From Pararhizobium arenae (GTDB lineage: Bacteria > Pseudomonadota > Alphaproteobacteria > Rhizobiales > Rhizobiaceae), in contig NZ_MOOY01000012.1 of NCBI RefSeq assembly GCF_001931685.1, positions 1-64,000 on the forward strand: 64,000 nucleotides of DNA. The letters are read 5' to 3'. The notes beneath the pieces are model-generated. The model worked only from the letters and a program-made list of their open reading frames with translations, was not told where the DNA came from and searched no databases. Both the position numbers and the translations under genes were made by a program. Every line of letters begins with the position of its first letter. The first letter of the stretch is position 1. Of the stretch, positions 27,183-36,064 are shown piece after piece.

Positions 27183-28894
27183 GCGGCTTCATCCATTCCG
27201 GCAAACAGCGAAAGCGGTGGATGCGCCTCAGGGTCAGTGATGACCTCTATGAGGCTTGGCCGCTCCGATTCGATCGCGCTTTCGAGCACAGCTGGTAGGA
27301 GGTTCGGATCGCTTACACGCGTCGCGTCGCACCCGCAGGCTCGCGCAATTTTCGCGTGATCAACCGGCGCGAAATAGCAGGCCGTGGTAAAACGCCCGAA
27401 CTTGACAGTCTCGGCATCTCGCTGAAACCCGAGAATGCCATTGTTTAGGACGATGATGGTCACCGGGATATTGAGACGTACGATCGTTTCCATTTCCGCC
27501 CAGCTATGTGCGAAGCCGCCATCACCGACTACCGCCACGACGGGGCTGTCCGGCCGAGCCAGTTTTGCCCCGATTGCCAAGGGGAGCCCCCAACCAAGAC
27601 CAGCGAGTCCGCGCGGCGTGATGAACCTTGCGCCGACACGCTGCGCACGAAGCTGACCGACAACCCACATTGACGAGTAGCTTGCGTCGGCTACGACCGT
27701 GATCTCCCGCTCTAGCCAAGGTTGCAGTTCCCGCATGACGCGTTCAGGCCGGATCGGCGAGGAGAATGCTTCATAAACGATTTTGCGCGCGTCTTCGAAC
27801 TTCGACCAGCAGGACGCAATCTCGCGTTCAACCTCGTTCCGGCTCATCATCCGTTTGTCGAGATCATCGGAAGCAAGCGCCGCCACAAGGGCATCGAGCG
27901 TTGTTGACGCGTCACCGACGAGCCGCAAAGCCTCGTAGCTGCGGCCAATCTCGTTTGGATCGACGTCGATATGTATGATACGGGCCGAGGGCGAAATGAG
28001 ACGCCAGCTGTCAGTACCATTCTGGTTGGTTCTTGTCCCGACAAGGACAACCAGATCCGCTTCCCCAACGAGCCTTTTCGTGAAGGTGCCTAGCGACCTT
28101 GGTCCGGTCAGGGAACCAAGCACCCCCGCGGAAAGCGGATGGTATTCGTCGACCACGCCTTTCCCCATATTGGTCGTACACACCGGCAGAGAGGCAATTT
28201 CCTGGAGGCGCGCCAGCGCGGCAGCCCCCCCTCCGGCATGCACGCCGCCACCAGCAACGATCACAGGGTTGTCGGCCTCGCAGATCCAGCGTGCTGCCTG
28301 GCGCAAGCTCTCGTCGTCCGGGCGCGTCCGATCGACAGGCCAAACTCCCAGGTTTGCAGTGCGGCGACGCTGGGGATGTTTGACTTCGGCTCGTAGAAGA
28401 TCGGCGGGCAGGAGAAGGGCGACGGGGCCCGGTCGGCCTGTCGCCGCGGCAGTGAATGCCGCGTCGATGTAATCCTCGACACGCTCTTCGACTTGAAGCC
28501 GACGGACCCATTTGGTGCAAGATTGGAACAGCGCGATTTGGTCGAAGTCCTGAAAAGCGTTCTTGTCCGTCTGGTCCCGCTCGACGTCCTGCACAAGGGC
28601 CACGATTGGAATGCTGGCCTTTAGTGCTTCGGCCAAAGGTGCGACGAGCAAGGTCGCTGCTGGCCCATTCTGGGCGGCGACCACCCCAACCTTGCCCGAG
28701 ATACGCGCATAGCCGTCGGCCATGGCGCCACCCATGTTTTCCTGGCGGTAAGCAATCTGTCGAATCCCAATGGCTTCGGCCGCAAGCACCACAGCAGAGG
28801 GAAGGCTTTGGGCGAAGATTGCGTCGACGCCATGCCGCCTCAAAGCGTGCGCGATGCATTCTGCCACGGTTTCATTGGACAATGTGTGCGTCAA
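27179..28894 (-). CDS. Thiamine-diphosphate-dependent enzyme, acetolactate synthase-like
   Basis: The 571-residue product has the three-domain ThDP fold: N-terminal pyrimidine-binding part with the catalytic glutamate in AYRQENMGGAMADGYARISG, a central domain (NPVIVAGGGVHAGG) and the C-terminal pyrophosphate part with GDGGFAHSWAEMETIVRLNI and NNGILGFQ. It is closest to acetolactate synthase-type and 2-oxoacid decarboxylases. True acetolactate synthase is made by chromosomal ilv genes with a small subunit; none is here, so a catabolic 2-oxoacid is more likely as substrate. It is coupled by 4-bp overlaps to the aminotransferase before it, which could produce its 2-oxoacid, and to the SDR after it, which could reduce the aldehyde or ketone. 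Confidence 0.88.
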   Translation of the reverse strand: MTHTLSNETVAECIAHALRRHGVDAIFAQSLPSAVVLAAEAIGIRQIAYRQENMGGAMADGYARISGKVGVVAAQNGPAATLLVAPLAEALKASIPIVALVQDVERDQTDKNAFQDFDQIALFQSCTKWVRRLQVEERVEDYIDAAFTAAATGRPGPVALLLPADLLRAEVKHPQRRRTANLGVWPVDRTRPDDESLRQAARWICEADNPVIVAGGGVHAGGGAAALARLQEIASLPVCTTNMGKGVVDEYHPLSAGVLGSLTGPRSLGTFTKRLVGEADLVVLVGTRTNQNGTDSWRLISPSARIIHIDVDPNEIGRSYEALRLVGDASTTLDALVAALASDDLDKRMMSRNEVEREIASCWSKFEDARKIVYEAFSSPIRPERVMRELQPWLEREITVVADASYSSMWVVGQLRAQRVGARFITPRGLAGLGWGLPLAIGAKLARPDSPVVAVVGDGGFAHSWAEMETIVRLNIPVTIIVLNNGILGFQRDAETVKFGRFTTACYFAPVDHAKIARACGCDATRVSDPNLLPAVLESAIESERPSLIEVITDPEAHPPLSLFAGMDEAA

Positions 28895-30240
28895 GGCTGA
28901 GCCTCCTGGCTTGAAAAACTTTGTTGCGTGAGAAATCTGTCGAACGCATCGGCCACATGGTCGAGGTCCGTTTCGTTCATTGGCGTCGAAAGGCAGGCTG
29001 CAGCGTCATGTGGCATCAAGATCCCCTCTTGCCGCAGGAATCGGCATAAGACGCGCATTCTTGCTACTTCTTCCGGCGCCTGCACCGCCGCAGCGAAGGA
29101 CCGAGGCGGTTCGGACTTGGGATGAAGGCGAAGCAGAGAAGCTGCACCTGTTACCGAGAACGGTGCGTTGTGTTTGCGCGCGATCATAGTGAGTTGCGCG
29201 CGAAGCCGGTTTCCCTGCTGCTCCAGCCGCTCGAACACAGCGGTCGTTGCAGCCTCCATCGCAACACGGCCCGCCACCATTGAAACCGGGTTTGCGGAGA
29301 ACGTCCCACCCTGAGAAACCATCGGCGAACGCTTATCACCGCCAAATACGGACATGACCTTCGCGCTGCCCCCTATCGCGCCGATAGGAAACCCGCCGCC
29401 GATAATCTTTCCGGCGACGAGCAGGTCCGGTTTGAGGCTATAACGCGCCGAAGCACCGGCAAAGCTCTGCCGCAGATTAAGCACTTCGTCCGCTATGATG
29501 AGAATACCGTGTCGATCGGCAACCGTCATGAGGCGATCGATGAACTCGGGTGCCGGCTCGATTAGACCGGCCCGGCTGGGCATCGGATCAATGAGGACGG
29601 CAGCAAAGCGCTTGGCATTCACGTTCAACGCTTCCTCGAGCGCGTCTGCATCGTTAAAGTCGAGTACCAAGACATCGTTCGCCACCGCTGACGGCGCACC
29701 CTGATAACCCAGCCGGGCTTTGCGACGCCCATTTGGATCGGCTTCAAAGCCATTCTGTCCCGCCTCGGCCCAGTCGTAGGCTCCGTGATAGGCACCTGCG
29801 AAGCGCGCGATGGCCGAGCGTCCGGTGAAGGCTCTCGCTGCCTTAATGGCGAACATCACGGCTTCAGTACCGGTGCTTACAAACCGAATTCTCTCGGCAC
29901 CCGGGATGCGCGACGTAAGCAATTCAGCCAGTGCAATTTCATGCCGTGTGGGGTTCGAAAAGCACGTTCCAGTCGAGAGCAGGCTGCCAACCGCCGCAAG
30001 TACGGGTTCAAAACCATGGCCGTGGAGCAAGGTCGTGAAGTTGTTATTGAGATCCAGGAGGCGCGCATCGTCGACATCGACAAGGTAGGCCCCCTCCCCG
30101 CGCGCCATGTAGACCGGGTGAGGTTCCTTATCAACAGTCGCGCGCGTGACGCCTCCTGGAAAAACCGTTTGCCCGCGACGAAAGAGATTGATCGATTGAG
30201 AGCTTGCGGGCTCCTCGGCGTCGGCCGGTTCTATGAACAT
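28891..30240 (-). CDS. Class III PLP-dependent aminotransferase (GSA-aminomutase-like)
   Basis: The 449-residue protein shows the class III pattern: NNNFTTLLHGHGFEPV, STGTEAVMFAIKAARAFTGR, GAYHGAYDW, IIADEVLNLRQSFAG with the PLP-binding aspartate, and VAGKIIGGGFPIGAIGG with the Schiff-base lysine. It resembles glutamate-1-semialdehyde aminomutase and related transaminases, but the context (ThDP enzyme, SDR and polyamine-type importer under one GntR) points to breakdown of an imported amino compound. First gene of the operon after gntR; AAGGATAG precedes the ATG and a GntR palindrome lies at 30285-30300. Confidence 0.88.
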   Translation of the reverse strand: MFIEPADAEEPASSQSINLFRRGQTVFPGGVTRATVDKEPHPVYMARGEGAYLVDVDDARLLDLNNNFTTLLHGHGFEPVLAAVGSLLSTGTCFSNPTRHEIALAELLTSRIPGAERIRFVSTGTEAVMFAIKAARAFTGRSAIARFAGAYHGAYDWAEAGQNGFEADPNGRRKARLGYQGAPSAVANDVLVLDFNDADALEEALNVNAKRFAAVLIDPMPSRAGLIEPAPEFIDRLMTVADRHGILIIADEVLNLRQSFAGASARYSLKPDLLVAGKIIGGGFPIGAIGGSAKVMSVFGGDKRSPMVSQGGTFSANPVSMVAGRVAMEAATTAVFERLEQQGNRLRAQLTMIARKHNAPFSVTGAASLLRLHPKSEPPRSFAAAVQAPEEVARMRVLCRFLRQEGILMPHDAAACLSTPMNETDLDHVADAFDRFLTQQSFSSQEAQP

Positions 30241-30284
30241 CTGACTATCCTTGTGACAAAATTGAACTTCGCAAAAGCTTCGTA

Positions 30285-30300
30285 TTTTGTTGCAACAAAA
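30285..30300. promoter_or_regulatory. GntR operator, copy upstream of aminotransferase operon
   Basis: TTTTGTTGCAACAAAA is a perfect 16-bp palindrome 45 bp before the aminotransferase start. The same 16 bases occur at 31055-31070 before gntR. The size and symmetry fit a GntR/FCD dimer. Confidence 0.85.
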
Positions 30301-30337
30301 AGTCGATGTGTCAATGCAGCGTCAAAAAAAACGGACG

Positions 30338-31024
30338 CTAGGCGGAACTGCGTGCCCTCACAGCACTGCGTAACCGCAAATAACCCATGCGAATGTCAGC
30401 CTCGAAGGCCGCACGGAGGGCACGGCTGTCGCCCTCCTCGATCGCATCCATAGCCATTTCGTGACTACGCACGCCGTAACGCTCCTCGGCAAATTCAGGA
30501 TAAAGGCCGTAGAATGACGGCCCCACCCGCAGCCACTGCGCGTCGATCAGGTTGACGAGTCGCGGAAGTCGGGATTGCGCATAAACGTGAAAGTGAAACT
30601 CTTTGTTGTGCCACAATACGGACGCGTAATCACGCCGCTCCAGACCAAGGTTGATCTGAATTTGCAGGGCTTTAAGCCTCTCAACGTCGAGCGGACCACA
30701 GTGCTTAGTCGCTTCCTCGGCCGCCAGCCCCTCCAACGCAATGCGGATGACGGTCACCTCCTTTAGATCCGCCTCGGAAAGGATGGGTACAATCACGGTT
30801 TTGGGACCAGCGTAAACCAGGGCATTTTCCGACGTCAGTCGATTGATGGCATCGCGGGCCGGGGTCGAACTTACGCCGAGCGTCTCCGCGACAGAGCGGA
30901 CCGTTAGCTTGTCTCCTGGCCGGTAGACACCCCGGCTTATCCGGTCCCGGAGAGCCTCGTAGGCGGCTTCGCCCAGGCGCGGATTGACCGCAATTTTCCC
31001 GCCTGCGTTTTCTCTGCTCATCAT
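30338..31024 (-). CDS. GntR-family (FCD) transcriptional regulator
   Basis: A product of about 228 residues with an N-terminal winged helix (AAYEALRDRISRGVYRPGDK, TVRSVAETLGVSSTPARDAI) and an all-helical FCD effector domain; histidines in WHNKEFHFHVYA and VRSHEMAMDAIEEGD and the aspartate/arginine in RIALEGLAAEEA may form its metal-ligand site. ATG 31024 is preferred because GGAG lies before it and because the longer frame would run through the operator palindrome. It most likely represses itself, the downstream aminotransferase operon and the divergent ABC importer until the substrate or a product binds. Confidence 0.9.
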   Translation of the reverse strand: MMSRENAGGKIAVNPRLGEAAYEALRDRISRGVYRPGDKLTVRSVAETLGVSSTPARDAINRLTSENALVYAGPKTVIVPILSEADLKEVTVIRIALEGLAAEEATKHCGPLDVERLKALQIQINLGLERRDYASVLWHNKEFHFHVYAQSRLPRLVNLIDAQWLRVGPSFYGLYPEFAEERYGVRSHEMAMDAIEEGDSRALRAAFEADIRMGYLRLRSAVRARSSA

Positions 31025-31054
31025 TCTCACTCCAAGATGGTTGACACAGTGCTT

Positions 31055-31070
31055 TTTTGTTGCAACAAAA
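31055..31070. promoter_or_regulatory. GntR operator between gntR and ABC importer
   Basis: Second copy of TTTTGTTGCAACAAAA, here extended by one more matched pair on each side (31054-31071). It is 30 bp before the gntR start and 27 bp before the first ATG of the divergent ABC operon, so one bound dimer could silence both directions. Confidence 0.85.
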
Positions 31071-31097
31071 ACCGCATTGTGAAGGTTTCGCAAAGTT

Positions 31098-32324
31098 ATG
31101 TCGCATCAACAGTATCGCTTTGCTGATCCGATGTCACATTCCCGAACGAGCAACGCCGACAGGGGTGTTGCCTGCGATGCTGCGGGAGCATCACCACATA
31201 GATTGGGGGACAAGTTGATCGGAAAAAGTTTAACGCTATCAGGGATTACAAAAACATACGGGGCCGTCGAAGCGGTGAAGGATACGTCGCTCGACATCCA
31301 CGCTGGCGAATTTGTTTCCATCGTCGGGCCTTCCGGATCCGGGAAAACGTCGCTGCTGACGATGATTGCGGGCTTCGAACAACCCAGTGCCGGGACGCTT
31401 CGCGTCGACAGCCAGGACATCACCTCGGTTGCCCCGCATCTGCGCAACATTGGAATGGTCTTTCAACGCTATGCACTTTTTCCACATATGACTGTGAGGC
31501 AAAACATCGAGTTTCCCTTGCGGATGCGCAGAACTTTGGGCTCGGCAGAGGGACGCAAACGCGTGGACGAGATGCTGGAACTCGTCCGGCTGACGGGCCT
31601 CGACGGACGGCAACCCCATTAACTGTCTGGAGGCCAGCAGCAGCGCGTTGCCGTAGCGAGGGCGCTGGTGTTTAATCCCCCCGTCATCCTTATGGATGAA
31701 CCTCTTGGGGCGCTGGACAAGAAGCTGCGCGAAGCGATGCAGCTGGAAATTAAACGCATTCAGGAAAGGGTCGGCGCCACTGTCGTCTACGTCACGCACG
31801 ACCAGGAAGAAGCACTTACCATGTCCGACCGCGTCGCGGTGATGCACCGCGGGGCGCTCCAACAGATCGGCACGCCTGAGGAACTTTATCATCATCCTCG
31901 CACCGCTTTTGTCGCAGATTTCGTCGGCTCCATCAACTTTCTGCCTGTAACGGCCGTTTCCAGCGATGAGCATAATGTCGTAGTCCTCCTCAAAGGATCT
32001 ACAGCCCCCCTTTCCCTGAAACGCTCAGGAACGCGCATTTCAGGCCCAGGGCAACACCTCCATCTTGCCTTGCGGCCTGAGCACCTCAATTTGCGGCCGA
32101 CCCGATGGGACCGGAACTCAACGATCGAAGGGACGCTTGACTCAGTGGTGTTTGCGGGCGCCACGCGGACTGCGCTCGTGCGTGTGGATGCGATGGGGGA
32201 GGAGATTGTTCGGGTCCAGGTTCCTTTTTCGGAGACCATTCCGGAGAAAGGCGCTTTGGTACGCATCGAGTTTGCACCGCAGGACGCACGCCTTTTCTCG
32301 CTCGATAGCGGGGATTTCCGATGA
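31098..32324 (+). pseudogene. ABC importer ATPase (PotA-like) interrupted by one in-frame stop
   Basis: The frame encodes Walker A (GPSGSGKTSLL), the Q-loop (NIGMVFQRYALFPHM), then a TAA at 31620-31622 exactly before the signature [15 protein letters not shown]. The same frame goes on with Walker B ([14 protein letters not shown]), the H-loop ([16 protein letters not shown]) and a C-terminal TOBE domain. In relatives the base before LSGG is glutamine, so CAA to TAA is the simplest cause. If real, the ATPase is split between Q-loop and signature and cannot work. Translation may start at ATG 31098 or TTG 31215, the latter after GGGGGA. The rest of the transporter operon looks intact. Confidence 0.85.
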
Positions 32325-33214
32325 ACGCCGTTTCGCGAAGAAGTCTCTCAAGCTGGTGGTTGCGGCTTCACCACGGACGCTCGGCGAAGTCCTATCCGCC
32401 GGCCGTGTCCCTGCTGCTCGTCAGTCCGCTTATGGCACTATTGATCGTGGGCTTTCTGTATCCGGTAGCGCGCCTCGTTCAACTCAGTTTCACCAACGGC
32501 GGAGAGCCATATGCCCGCCTGGTACGCAGCGGGCTCTATGTAGGCGTTCTTACTGACACGATTTTGATCTCCGCCACCGTGGCGATCCTTTGCCTCGTCC
32601 TCGGATACCCTGTGGCGCTGGCCATGGCACGGCTGAGACGACCAGTCGCCCTTCTTGTGGCGGCGTGCGTATTCATCCCACTGTGGACGTCTGTTCTTAT
32701 CCGATCCTACGCATGGGTCGTGCTGCTTCAGCGCAACGGGCTCGTCAACGACCTGTTGATCACTGTCGGGCTGATCGATATGCCGCTTCGTCTTCTCTAC
32801 ACGCATGGGGCGGTCATCCTGGCAATGACGCACGTTCTCCTGCCCTTTGCAATCCTGCCGATCCAGGCAACGCTTCGTAGCCTTCCGGCGGATCTTACGC
32901 GAGCGGCATCGAATCTCGGTGCAACGCCTGTTCGTGCATTCCTGCTTGTTACCCTGCCCCTTAGCCTGCCCGGCGTCTTCGCAGGAACGTTGCTCTGCTT
33001 CGTTCTGGCACTGGGTTTCTACATCACGCCTGCGCTCGTGGGAGGTCCAAATTCCATGATGATGGCCACCCTGATAGGCCAGCAAACCCTCGTCGTGCTC
33101 GACTGGCCATTCGCAGCCGCGCTTTCCACACTACTCCTGACGGTAAGCCTGGTTCTGGTCGCAGTCTTCAGGCGCGCGCTCGCATACAACAAAGGATTCA
33201 GCAGTGTCCATTAA
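32321..33214 (+). CDS. ABC importer permease (PotB-like)
   Basis: A 297-residue inner-membrane protein with about six hydrophobic segments (e.g. [55 protein letters not shown]) and the cytoplasmic coupling loop typical of spermidine/putrescine-type permeases, [20 protein letters not shown]. It pairs with the next permease to form the channel. Its ATG overlaps the ATPase stop by 4 bp and it overlaps the next permease by 11 bp, so the four transporter genes are one operon. Confidence 0.9.
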   Translation: MNAVSRRSLSSWWLRLHHGRSAKSYPPAVSLLLVSPLMALLIVGFLYPVARLVQLSFTNGGEPYARLVRSGLYVGVLTDTILISATVAILCLVLGYPVALAMARLRRPVALLVAACVFIPLWTSVLIRSYAWVVLLQRNGLVNDLLITVGLIDMPLRLLYTHGAVILAMTHVLLPFAILPIQATLRSLPADLTRAASNLGATPVRAFLLVTLPLSLPGVFAGTLLCFVLALGFYITPALVGGPNSMMMATLIGQQTLVVLDWPFAAALSTLLLTVSLVLVAVFRRALAYNKGFSSVH

Positions 33215-34076
33215 TCTTATCAAAGATGCGCGGGCAAGGGAACGTCCCGCCCGCCACACTCGGCTAACAACGCCGTGGCGGCAACAGACCACATCGCTAA
33301 TCACGGCGGTCACAGTCGGGCTGGTGCTGTTCTTCCTGATCTTGCCAACGGCAATCATTGTTCCGATGTCGTTAAACGCGTCTTCGCACCTGTCGTTTCC
33401 ACCTACCTCGCGAACGCTGGATTGGTATCGCGCGTATTTCTCAGATTCTGATTGGATCACGTCGACTGTCTTCAGCCTCAAGATCGCTTTCTGCACCTCA
33501 CTGACATCCACCCTCATCGGAACGCTAACCGCTTTGGCGGTCGTGCGCGGGGAACTTCCTTTCAAGGGCGCCATTCAAGCGATGGCGCTCGGTCCGATGA
33601 TCGTTCCGCACGTGGTTCTGGGTGTGGCGCTCTATCTTGTCTTTGCACCACTGGAACTGACAGGCTCGCTCCTCGGTTTCCTGATCGGCCACACTGTCCT
33701 TGCCGTTCCGTTCGTTGTGATTACCGTCACTGCGTCCCTCCAGCGCATGGATCCGGCTCTCGAGCTTGCGGCGGCAAGCTGCGGCGCAACCCGTCTACGC
33801 TGCTTCATCCACGTAACGCTTCCCAACATTCTTCCGGGCATCGCCGCCGGTGCGGTGTTTGCATTCCTTGCATCATTCGATGAGGCCACCGTCGCCTTCT
33901 TCATCTCCGACATCGGTGGAAAATCAATTGGCCGCAAGATGTTCGAGGATATTGACTACAATCTCACACCCGTTATCGCCGCCGCCTCGACAGTAGTGGT
34001 AGCAGCTTCCCTTTGCCTGATCGGCATCGCGCATCTCATCTCCTCTTCAGCCTCACCTCGAACCAAACAGGAGTAA
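33204..34076 (+). CDS. ABC importer permease (PotC-like)
   Basis: A 290-residue membrane protein with about six hydrophobic segments (VGLVLFFLILPTAIIVPMS, AIQAMALGPMIVPHVVLGVA, PVIAAASTVVVAASLCLIGI) and the EAA coupling loop LELAAASCGATRLRCFIHVT. It is the second half of the import channel. The first 35 residues are cytosolic and arginine rich. The solute-binding protein gene follows after 4 bp. Confidence 0.9.
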   Translation: MSINLIKDARARERPARHTRLTTPWRQQTTSLITAVTVGLVLFFLILPTAIIVPMSLNASSHLSFPPTSRTLDWYRAYFSDSDWITSTVFSLKIAFCTSLTSTLIGTLTALAVVRGELPFKGAIQAMALGPMIVPHVVLGVALYLVFAPLELTGSLLGFLIGHTVLAVPFVVITVTASLQRMDPALELAAASCGATRLRCFIHVTLPNILPGIAAGAVFAFLASFDEATVAFFISDIGGKSIGRKMFEDIDYNLTPVIAAASTVVVAASLCLIGIAHLISSSASPRTKQE

Positions 34077-34080
34077 TATC

Positions 34081-35145
34081 ATGCCGGGTACAAGTGCATT
34101 TACAGTCGCAGCCGGAGCTGCGTTCGTAGCGGTCATGCTGATCGCGACCAGCGCCGCTTCAGCCGGCGAGCGTGTCGTTATCGGTTCGACGGGCGGGGCA
34201 TACGACCGCGCGCTGAAAGCGGCGTGGTTCGATCCCTTCACCCAGAAGACTGGCATTGAAGTTGTCGTCGTGTCCGGTACGAATGCTGAGCTACGGGCGA
34301 AGGCGTCGGCCATGGTCAAGTCCGAGAATGTCACCTGGGATCTGTATCTCGACGGGGAAATTCAGGCAGCATCGGAAGCCCACAAGTCGGTTACCGATGA
34401 TCTGACGGAGTTTTGCATCCCCTATAAGCCGCGGAAGGATCTGCCGGCGAATGCTTGCGATGCCAGCGGTGCACTCGTCCAGTCCACTGCGACACTGCTG
34501 GTCTATCGGGCGGACGCTGCAGGCGTAGAGGATCCGCAAACCTGGACTGATATGTGGGACACGAAACGTTTTCCGGGTGGGCGGGCCTTTCCGAATTTTG
34601 ACGATCCATGGCGCGTGCTCGCCGCGGCGCTCCTTGCCGACGGCGTCGAAAAAGACAAGCTGTTCCCGCTCGACGTCGAACGCGCGTTTCGTAAACTCGA
34701 CGAGATTAGGGATTCTGTGACCCTCTGGTGGAAAAGTGGTGATCAGAGCGTGCAGGGCTTTCGAAACGGTGAGTACGATCTCGGCCAAATCTGGCTAACC
34801 CGCGCAAAGGCGATGGCCGATGAAGGTCTTCCGATCAAATGGTCGTATAAAGCCTCTTTCCTTGTCGGCGATCGCGTCGCCCTGATACGGGGTGCGCCGA
34901 ACCGCGAAAATGCCCTTAAGCTAATTGCGTACTGGCTCGACAACCCGGCGGCGCAGGCCAAGGCATGCAACGCGCTCTCCTGCACACCGCCCAGTTCTGA
35001 CGCCATCGCACTGATGTCGGAGGAAGCGCGCGGGTCGATGCCGACAACGGCGGAAATCTCGCAAGATCTGGTGGTGCCTGACGCCGCGTGGATCAACGCA
35101 AATGCCCCCACCCTTCTCGAGCAGTGGAACGACTGGGTTCGGTGA
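34081..35145 (+). CDS. Extracellular solute-binding protein (PotD/F-like)
   Basis: A 354-residue periplasmic receptor with a clear signal peptide (VAVMLIATSAASAGE) and the start ERVVIGSTGGAYDRALKAAW typical of family 1 polyamine-type binding proteins. Later landmarks are VTWDLYLDGEIQAASEAHK and FPNFDDPWRVLAAALLADG. Cysteines at CIPYKP, ACDASG and CNALSC may form disulfide bonds. It captures the ligand for the preceding permeases. The real ligand may be an opine, polyamine or other amino compound consumed by the divergent aminotransferase operon. Confidence 0.9.
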   Translation: MPGTSAFTVAAGAAFVAVMLIATSAASAGERVVIGSTGGAYDRALKAAWFDPFTQKTGIEVVVVSGTNAELRAKASAMVKSENVTWDLYLDGEIQAASEAHKSVTDDLTEFCIPYKPRKDLPANACDASGALVQSTATLLVYRADAAGVEDPQTWTDMWDTKRFPGGRAFPNFDDPWRVLAAALLADGVEKDKLFPLDVERAFRKLDEIRDSVTLWWKSGDQSVQGFRNGEYDLGQIWLTRAKAMADEGLPIKWSYKASFLVGDRVALIRGAPNRENALKLIAYWLDNPAAQAKACNALSCTPPSSDAIALMSEEARGSMPTTAEISQDLVVPDAAWINANAPTLLEQWNDWVR

Positions 35146-35255
35146 ACAGTGCCCCAGATCGCCACCCTTAGAAGCCAAATAACCTTCAGGGCTTGGGTAA
35201 ACTGAAGCATCCCGACTCTGCAGGTGACAGATCTGGGACACCTGCGGAGTCGATT

Positions 35256-35957
35256 ATGGACCCTATTGTACTTGTCGCAACAGAAGACGCCGATTTTTCG
35301 CTTCTTCTGTCACATGTCCTCGCAAGCGGAGGCTTTCAGGCGATTGCGATCGCGCCGTGCATCGAGGACGTGGAAGCCAGGATCTCCATGTCCAAGGCGC
35401 TAATAATCGATGGCACGGATATTGATCGGGCACTTGAGTTGTGCCGGAGGGTGCGGACGCGACAGCGCACAGCAACGATGGCGATGATGGTCTTCATCCG
35501 TGCCCGACACGAGATACACTACCTTAAATTCGTGAAGACAGGCGTCGATGAATGTGTGTTGCGGCCGTTGTCGCCCGATCTGATTCTGTCCGGATTGCGA
35601 GCAATCATTGTCCGCCGCGCCCACCCGGCGCAGGCGCAGACATCACATGGCCAGACCGAACATATCGGCGCGATGTTGCTTGACGGGTCGACGCGCATGC
35701 TCGCGGGGCCGCACGGCAACGCTTTGCTCAGTCCGACAGAGTACAGGATCTTGCGACGCATGCTAGCCTCTCCAGGCCGGGTGGTCAGCCGCAGGGATCT
35801 CATCGAAGCGGCTTGGCCACCGGGGCGGTTTGTAGACGATAAAACTGTTGATGTTCATGTCTCGAAGTTGCGCAAAGCAATTCATGTCGCAACCGGGGAA
35901 AAGGCAATCCGAACCGTTCGTTCAAATGGATTCATGGCCAACTTCAAGAAGGCATGA
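35256..35957 (+). CDS. OmpR-type transcriptional regulator with atypical receiver
   Basis: About 233 residues. The receiver starts MDPIVLVATEDADFSLLLSH and keeps an aspartate (ALIIDGTDIDR), but the conserved lysine is replaced by arginine (CVLRPLSPDLILSG). The winged helix is standard: LLSPTEYRILRRMLASPGRV, RRDLIEAAWPPG, VDVHVSKLRKAI and IRTVRSNGFMAN. ATG 35256 follows GGAG. It is similar in build to the regulator at 25669-26394. No histidine kinase is linked. Its TGA overlaps an ATG that opens the longest form of the following synthase frame. Confidence 0.82.
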   Translation: MDPIVLVATEDADFSLLLSHVLASGGFQAIAIAPCIEDVEARISMSKALIIDGTDIDRALELCRRVRTRQRTATMAMMVFIRARHEIHYLKFVKTGVDECVLRPLSPDLILSGLRAIIVRRAHPAQAQTSHGQTEHIGAMLLDGSTRMLAGPHGNALLSPTEYRILRRMLASPGRVVSRRDLIEAAWPPGRFVDDKTVDVHVSKLRKAIHVATGEKAIRTVRSNGFMANFKKA

Positions 35958-36064
35958 GGGCGGCGTTCATTCAGAAACTCTTATCGTTTTCTTTCACATG
36001 CGTTCGTGGAGTTCATTTCGTCGGCGTGTTGATCTCTCTAAACACCTGCATTGGGATTAAACAC

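Noticed and set aside
28011-28859. 282-codon minus-strand frame inside the ThDP enzyme gene
   Set aside because: Alternate frame of a clear enzyme gene, arginine-rich, no similarity to known proteins.
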